Source of the DNA: Oikopleura dioica
Lineage: Eukaryota; Chordata; Appendicularia; Copelata; Oikopleuridae
DNA length: 64,000 bases
NCBI GenBank assembly: GCA_907165135.1
Contig: OU015568.1
Location: 16,503,208-16,567,207 of the forward strand
Reading direction: 5' to 3'
Shown here piece after piece: positions 14,001 to 23,000 of the stretch. The translations under genes were made by a program, and so were the position numbers. Numbering within the stretch: position 1 is the stretch's first letter; each line of letters starts with the position of its first letter. The notes below the pieces were generated by a model. It was given only the letters and a program-made list of their open reading frames with translations. It was not told the DNA's origin and did not search any database.

Positions 14001-17000
14001 TTCTTCTCCTTGCGAAGCTTTTTGCCGTCTAAGAACAAATTTATTTATTTTGCCTCCAAGAAGACAAAACTCGAATTAATTTCTGATCAGCTATTTTCGG
14101 GATTTTCTCCTTTTGCTAAGCCGTTTCTAGGTCCTCCTCTTCTCAAACAGGTTCACAAAAAACTGCACAAAAGTAGCTTAATTGAAAGCGAAGCCAAGTG
14201 TTCTCCGATTTACCAGATTAACTTCGGATTAGTCGTCTAAAAACCGCGAAAAACGCCGCAAAATACAATTCTTGAAACTTATTTTTGAGCTCTATTTAGA
14301 ATTATTTCTACAACTTCCATTTCGATTAGTGAAGTTCACCATCCAGGCATCTGATTGGTGGACCAATTAATTTAAGAAATTTCATTGGTCGACTAATTTT
14401 TTCGGCTCACTCCGCTTTGTGTTGGTGCTAAAAACTCACAGTGGCCAGGTACGGGCAAGGTATCAAGCTGTGCAAATTGGATGCAAGGGGCTCACCGACA
14501 TGTGCTACCCACTGCGAAGTCCCGCAGAGACTTTTCCTAGCACCAACTCTGAGCAAGGCTCGGTGTGAGATGGATTGAGCCAATTTTTTCAAGAATTCTT
14601 ATTGGTCGACCAATCAAAAAGCCGAAAGATGGGTCAATAAGACTCTTCCTTACCTTGAAGCTTTTTTGTCCTTCTTCGATTCCTTATTATTTTTCCCGCC
14701 TTTGGAATTATCCGAATTTTCCTCAGAAAAATTGACGTCCTATTTTCTCGGGTTACACTATAATTTTCGCCCGATGCCATTTTTAGATAAGGAACACACC
14801 GTCGATGTAATACCCGTCAATTTTGACACAAGTTGAAATTTAAAATATTTCCAGCGACGAAAATTCGCTCGAAAGTGAAATTCTTCGTTTCGCGATGTTC
14901 TAACACCATCGTGATTGGTAGCTTTAGATTCGTGATAAGGGTTTCTACACGCTAATTAAGGATGCTGAGATGTTGCTCAAGAAGAGTGCTTAGGACGTTC
15001 AAGCGTTTAGATATTTCTCTCATAATGTCATTTAATGAGCTTGGCCCTCGAGATTTGCTTCTCCCCGCGTTCCGGCGAAACTAGAACTTTTAAATGGAAC
15101 TGCCCTGTCGGTGATCTGACACGTAGCAAAGAAGATATTATCGCAAGGGCGTAACCGTGTAAGTGAAAAGGAAACGGCGAAACGGATGGGATTGTCATCC
15201 CCTTGACATCGCTCTAAAAATATTGTTTTCATGAGAAAACTTCACGAAAATTTGCTTTCTCAGTTTTCTAAGTCAACATTTTAAGGGTGTCACATTCAAA
15301 TTGGATCGTTGGGTACACCCTTAATTAGTTGACTTTATTCTCTAACCCTAACCTTTATTTGACCAGTTTTTGGAGATGATTTAAGGGTGTAGGGGTCGAT
15401 TAAAAGGATAGAGAGCAAAAAAGGCCCATTTTGTTCTAAGGGGTTAATTTTTATTTTCGAAGGTATAATGAGAAGGGTTAGGGTTAATGGCAGGTAATCT
15501 TCAAAGAGGAAATTCTAGCGATAAAGACATTTTAAAATTAATTTTGCACTAAAAAGGCCTTTTGCTCTAACAGGTTAATTTTCGTATTTCCAAGATTTCG
15601 TGAATTTTTCTCGAAGAAAAACTTCTAAAACTCGAAAACTTCTGTTTCCAAAACATTCCCATCGGAAGAGCAAGGAAGAAGCTCGCTGGACTAATTAGTA
15701 TGGAATAGTTATAAATCCGATTGAGCGGGATTGGCGGCTGCGTGTAACCGTTGCCTGGTACGTCAGCATCAGCTTGTTCGGGCCCTTCATCAGTTGCTGT
15801 AGCTCGTTTTTCTTGCGATGGAGGATGGCAGCTGCGTGCAGGAAGAAGTAGATCACCAGGAAGCCGACGAGAGAGGTGAGCACCCACGAGCCTGAAAAGA
15901 GGAGGGATTGTTTGAAAAGCTGTGAGGGAGAGAAACGTAGATAAGAAGAGTTGTACCTTGGATTCCCCTCTCGTCGAGCATGCACATTAAGATGTCGCCA
16001 CTTGGACAGTTGTCGTCGGGCACCGGACAGCCCAGAGCGCCCCACTTTGCTTAGAGTCAAAAATGTGACACTTTCTAAATGCATCTGAGATTTCAATGAT
16101 CTTTCCATTTAATATCACCGAATATGTCGATTCGGCGCCATTTTGGGGGCAATTTCGTTCAAAAAATAAGTGTTCATGAAATATGCAAGCGATCCCCTTA
16201 TTTATCAATTTTGGAACCTAAATTAAGGGTAGCATCTCGAATCGGCGAAAAAGCGCAATGAATAATTGAATTTTTCAAAAAAATTTTCTGGAGCTTGATT
16301 GGCTAGCCGGCCAAATTGCGGTCTAAAAACGACCAAAATTTTGGTCAAACTCATCGCACTTTTTGTCAATTCGAGTCACTCCTAATTGGGGTCTCTAGCC
16401 CTAACCCTAGAGTTAACCCTACCCCTAACTAAAACTTAAAAAATAAGTTTCTAAGTTCAAATTTAGAATGAACTCTTCGGTTTCAAATGACAGAAAATGG
16501 GTCAATAAACTTAAATTTAAGACTCTTTCTTGAGCCCCTGATCGGTGATATTGTAGAGACTGTAGTGGCCAGTTTCTTCGCTAATCGTGTCATTTATCCG
16601 AAACGCGGCCTCGGAGCGGATAAAACGGCGGATCATCAAAAATATCGTGTCACGCCCTTACTCTAATTGAAACTCTTTTCAGAAACGTGTTCCACGTAAA
16701 ACAAGGCGCAGCGGTCAAGTTAATTCCAGAGTTCGGATCAGCGGCTAATAAGCCAAAATATCAAACCATGCAATACGAAAGATTACTGGGTCCAAAATCG
16801 CGGATCAGAAGAACACGCGTTAAATATCAACCTTTCCGGAGCGCTAGAATTGGGGCCCCGAAAATTAATAAGTATTTTCGACTCGAAAATCGGGCTTTTG
16901 AGTCGTAATTTAAAAATAAGCCGCACGCAGCTCCAAATTGCCTATTAAAAAATTGCCTATTAAATTTAACGATGAATCCGCATGGCGGCGCTTTTTGCTG

Positions 17001-20000
17001 AAAAGAAGTGATTTGATTGGTTCAAAGAGATAAGGCTTTATTTTTCCAATCGGTGAAGCCTCGGCTTCAAATCAACAAGAAATAAAAATAATTAAATAAA
17101 ATCCGCAAGATGGCGCTTTTTCTCAAGAAGGGTTTTGATTGGTTCAGAAATAAAGGACTGTATTTTTCCACAAAAACCGCACGCGGCTTTTTCTTGATAC
17201 AGTTGTCTTTATGAGTCGAAAACCAATTGACTCAAATAACGGATCATTTTTCGACTCAAAAATGACATTTTTTGTCATTCAAAATGGAAAAATGCCGTCT
17301 AATGATCAATTTATTTTCCGTTTTCGATGAAACGAGCTGGAGTTTCTAAGCGAGTTGAATATTAAAGCGGCTCATTATGTCGGAGAGCGAAAAGGGATGA
17401 TCTTGTTTGAAAGGTTCATCTAAAGTGAAATCATGTAAAACGCGAACGCGATTATGTTAAAAATTTTAAATGATCAATTTCCATTCGTTCCAGCTTATTC
17501 ACCAAACCAGCTCTTAATTACTTTTATCCGGGTTTTCCTTTGGGAAGCGGCCGATCATGTCGAACAATGTGTAGCTGACGGGGCGTTCGTAGACGCTGTC
17601 GTGCGTCAAGTTCCCCGTCCCGCCACAGATGCGAAGCCGCGGTTTTGTCCGGTAATCAGCGGCCGGCGCATCCTGTTGTCTGTCTTCAAAACAGGTTCAA
17701 ACCACGACAAGCCCAAGCGAGGTTTCAACGGCTTCTTAGAAAGAGCCTTTGGAAGAAACCAAGCTTGAAAATGAAATTTTAAAAAGCTGTGATTTTTCAT
17801 TATTTTTCTTCTTATTCAAAAAGAAGGAAACCTCCTTGAAAACCTGAGTCAGGGCTTAAAAGCTTGAATGAAAAGCCGCGTAGCGGCTTTTTCAAAATAA
17901 AGCCGCGCAGCGGCTTCGCCAAAATTACCATTTTGAAAGGGTTTACTTATTTTATATTTTGGCGAAGCCGCTGCGCGGCTTTATTTTGAAAAAGCCGCTA
18001 CGCGGCTTTTAATTCCAGCTCTTTCAAGCCCTGACTCAGGTTTTGAAAACAGGTTGCCTAGAAAAGGTGAGCGGGTCAGTCATATTTTGAACCTGTTTCC
18101 TAGAATACTTTTCGCCTCATAAAACGCGTTCTGCATTATCGCGTCTTCGATGTAAGCATGCATCGGTGAAATTCCAAACGGGAACTGGACACCTTTATCG
18201 TCATCAAAGCCAGCCTTCCGCCACGTTGATTCTTGTTGCTGACGTTCTTGATAAAAACGCGAATCGACAGATGGTCCTATCAGCAGCACATTCTCATACA
18301 CTTTCTTTCAAAGCGGTTTTTAAAATTATTAAAACAGAAAATTTTTCTCACGAAAATTTTTCTTAAGATAATCCAATCCAAATCGATATTTTTGTTTTTG
18401 GTCCAAAATTGTTAATTTTTTATCAAATTTTTTGTCCAAATTTGGGGATTTTTGGGTCAAAAGAGCATTTTTGTCAGGTTTTTGGCGAAAATTGGCCAAT
18501 CAGAGCTTAATATTTGCAATTTTTGTCCAAAATCAACAATTTTGGGCAAAAATTCTGATGTTTTTTAACAATCTTGGTCCAAAAATACAAAATTAAGAGT
18601 CAAGGCTATTTTTCTATTTTGTTTAAAACCGTTGTCGAGAGTTCCTTCCGAATCGTCATGTTGGTCGGCGGAAACATGGCTGCTTCTGTGTACTTCTCGT
18701 GGAAAGGGAGTCGGTGCTCAAGCTGGATGATCGCCACCGGATCCGGCAGGAAGTCGGTCACGTTCTTGACCGTGTACAAAATCTGCTCCGTAACGTTCGA
18801 GTCTTTTTATTTCGGGCTGAGCCGCTATTTCTTTCTTGAAGATTGCGAAAGTGCCTAATCCGCGAAAAAGGAGGAAAAATCTAATCAGCGAGTCGCTAAT
18901 AGAAATATTAGCGAACAAGGGCGTGAGCCCAAGCGGCGGGCAGCCCGAACCTGTGTACCAAGCAGGCGCGAGGAGCAAGATGCTCTGAACACAATCCAGT
19001 TAAAAAGTGACACAAGAAAACACGCGTCACGATCGAGGAAAGTTTCTTATTAGATTGGGTTCCGACAAGAAGGGCGCTTTAGAAAACAATTTTTAGGGAC
19101 AAAAGATAAAAAAAGTCGATCAAGAGAGAAATCTTAATTACAATAAAAAATTCAAATAAAAACCGATTTTTTCGTTAAAAAGCACGAAAAAGCGAAAAAT
19201 TGATCGAAATTTTTCGAAAGTTTTTCAAAAATTCTAAAAATTCGACCAATTTTTCGCTTCTTCGCGGGTTTTTGACAAAAAAATGCTTTTATATGAATTT
19301 TTATCGTAATTTAGCTTTCAGGAGTCACAAAAATGTGAAAAATTTACCACGTGATCACGTGAAAGCGAAAAACGATGATTAATTTAGAATAATTGAAATA
19401 AAAAACCAGATGGAGAAAAATAGGAAAATTTGTCAACTGCGGGAAAGCTAATTTCGCGAAAAAGCGCTGTCAGTGCGGTGATACGAATCTGGCTAATTGG
19501 TCACAATTTCAGCGCGCTGAGAATGCTTTCGAAACATCAGATGGCCATCTCGAACGCGGATTTACGAGAGTTTGAGTTCTATGAAAGTATTACGCGATTT
19601 TTCTAATTTGTGAAATCATGATTCATGAACTTGTTAATTGCTTGTAGGACAAAATTTTTTCTTATCGTTATGATAGATTCTTTATCTTGCAAAAAGACCT
19701 GTACAACCTGTGGCTCTTACCAAAGATTAATGACTAGATATCGAAAATTTAGCTCCAAGTTCTCAGATGAATTTTCAGGTTAGGATTAGGGTTGAAGTGG
19801 AACCCGCTAATTTAATGTCGATCCGTCTAGCAGACAATCTAAGAAAAAAGCGCATCTGCTTGTAATTTTTCCCAAGAGTCGCCATTTTTATGCGAACATA
19901 CCTTGACGACATGTTGAGGAAAAGAGCGCAACATTCGTGTGAACTCTTCTGGCACCGTCGCAGGATCGTGAATGTAATCGACATCGAATGCGTAGACCAA

Positions 20001-23000
20001 TTCCACGCTAGAAAAAACGACTTGGTAAGATTGTGGTCGGAAACGAGCGCCGATTTGCATAAGACACACTTTTACGGCTCATAACGTACCCCACCCCTAG
20101 CTCGCTCACATTTTGTGAACATTTTCCCCTTGCTCGCTTAGTTAAATTTTATCAAAGTCCCCTTGCTCGCTCTCATTCTTGTTTCAGCGCGCTCCATTAG
20201 TCGCCATCCTTCTTTTACCTCGCGCGCCCTTGTTCGCTCCTCCTCACCTATTTATCCCTTGTTCGCCGCGAGACCGCCAAAGCCTAGCTCGGCTTGGGTC
20301 GCTCTTATAGCTCTTACTGTACTTTCGACTCAAGCTTTTCAAAGGGAACTATATTTTTCATTTTCATGAATATTTTTAAACGCCGCGGAAATCTCCCCGA
20401 CTTATCTATTTTATTTCACTCTAGCGTTCTATGTACTGTGGATTGAGCGGGTAGTGTACCCCTGCAGTTTTCAAAAATTAGAGTAGATTTCTGGAATTTC
20501 TTTGAACAGTATTTGTCCCTTATACAAAATGACGACGTGAGAATTTCATTTCTTGTTTCAAAAACAAATAATCTCACCTGACTCGAAAGATATGAATTTT
20601 AACCTTACCCCGCCAGGGTACACCTCCTAAGACACAGAGGTCGAAAATGTAATAAATACATTTCTGTATCAATATGTGATTTTATGTCATATTTATATGA
20701 TATAAATTATATCAATTGATAACCCCTTTGAAGGGCCGATGCACCTCCTGAGGTGTTTTTGGCGGGTAAGGATAAAATGACGATTTGGCGGGGTAAGGTT
20801 AAAGGTGAAAAATAGGGATACACTAACCGCTCAATCCACTGAAACCTAGGCATGAGATTTTTAATAAAAACAGTCTCAAAGTTTCAATCCAAGTATTTCG
20901 AGTACTTATGTTTACTCGAAATGGAGTGTCCAAATTTTCTTCTTATGAAGAAGATATGAAAATTTGACAAAATGGACGTAAGAGAGCATAAAAAATAAAA
21001 GATAAGTTTGCTTGGAAAAAATCATGAAAATCAAAGTTAAAATGCCTTTTAAAAATGAAAACAAAAATGAGCTACGCGTTATAAAGCGTTCTCGCGGGGC
21101 TTCAAGAGCGAACAACGGATAAATGACGGAGAGAGGCGGGCGAGCAAAGGTGCGCCGTCGAAACCAAGGAGAGCGAACAAGGGGGCGTAGAATGCAAAAG
21201 AAGGAAAGCGACCAACGGTACATGGTAACAAAAAGCGAGCGACCAAGGGGGATCTTGTTGGAGTTTAACTTAGCGAGTAAGGGAAAAATGTTCACAAAAT
21301 GCGAGCGAGCTAGGGGTGGGGTACGTTATTTTGTAAGGTTATCGCAAAACTTTGAATTTTTCTTCGGTTTTTAGAGAGACTTTTGAAAAAGAAAGATGTG
21401 CCTTTTGAATAATCCGCTTTTTGGTCATAGAATCTTTTCAAAGCAAAAAATTTATAAGACTCCCTAAAGATAATGCCCGAAAATTGATCTTTTGGGCCCA
21501 AGATTGTCGGTAAAACTCCAGAAATTGCGCCCAAGATTGTCGATTTGACTTCAAAACCAGTTCCTCCGTATGGCTCATACAGTATGAGTCATATTTTATG
21601 AGGAATATCGACAATTTAGGGCGAAATCACGGGGTTTTACCGACAATTTTATACCACATTTTCGAAATTGTCTAGTAGACAGTCTCGGAGAAAATGCAGA
21701 AGGGGCATTTTTGTTGGTGTTATAAAATCATAACGCCAACAAACTCCGGTTGCCTCCTTAGTATCTCTATTTTTCGAACCGATAAAGAACTGATAAGCTA
21801 TCAGCTCGACCCGTCGAATTTAGACAACGCAGAAGCGAGGATAACACCCAAACATTGGTGAATTGACGAATTCAGCGGATGCCAAGATCGTCGCCAATGA
21901 ATTTACTCGGTCAGTTCATCGCGGTTACACCTGCGTAAACCGAAATGAACGGTCACAAGCAGCTCATTCTCTTCGCTTCAGCTCAAGCTAATTGCTAATC
22001 TGCTCTTTTGCGGGCTCTTTGATCCAGAGACATTATTTTCAAATGTCAGAAGCTTGTTTTTTTGGCTCGAAAGCCTGTGGAGAAAACCTGAGTCAGGATT
22101 TGAAAGGGCTTCAAAGAAAAGCCGCATAGCGGCTTCGGGAAAATCTGAGCTGTCTGAAAACCTGACTCAGTTTTTAGTACAGGTTTCCGAGCCCTGTAAC
22201 TCACCTTTTGTGCATCCTATTGAGTCGAAATTCCATCTCTTTCGCCAATTTCCACCACTGTGGTTCGTGGATCGTAACTTTTAGCGGATCTTAATTATGC
22301 GCTCTTATGCGCCAGGCAACGTACCTGGGAACTGACTGACTGATATCAAAAGTTAATTAAACCCGCTCCCTATCATAATCCTGTTCCAGTTGAAATGAGA
22401 TAAAACTGAGGAAGACAGAAGGGCTATTTTGTGATAGCTCGGCAAAATCCTAAAAAATATTAATAAAAAGTCGCGTGGTGGCGCTATTTCAAGCCTTCTG
22501 ATTGGCTGATAGATTTTATTTTTTCATGAATTTTCGCTAAGCGTTTCATACTCAAAAGCTGTAGATGCTAGGTTAGAGGCGTATATTATTAGAATTATGA
22601 TGATATGTTTACTCAAAAGACGCATCTAGAGTGGACCATGCGGTTCTTAAATCACTGCGTAGATGAAGAGTCTCGCGATTTTTTAGAACTTATCTTTTTA
22701 GAGACTCCGCTTTTTTGGAGATTCTGGATCAAAAATTGGATTGATGGTCCAAGATTGTCAATTTTACTTCAAAATTCGTGCCTAAGATAATTTCAAAATG
22801 AAATCATTTTAGGGCTGTATAAGCCAATCAAGGGCTATCTTAGGCCGAAAATTTGAATAAAATTGACAATCTTGGGCGGCCAAAATGCCCACAAAAACCT
22901 TGTTTCTTTGATAAGCAATAACTGTACCTGGAAACCCAAAAATTCGCCTCTTCGCCTAAATTATCAAAATCGTATCCACTGCATCCCCACAGCGTCGTGG

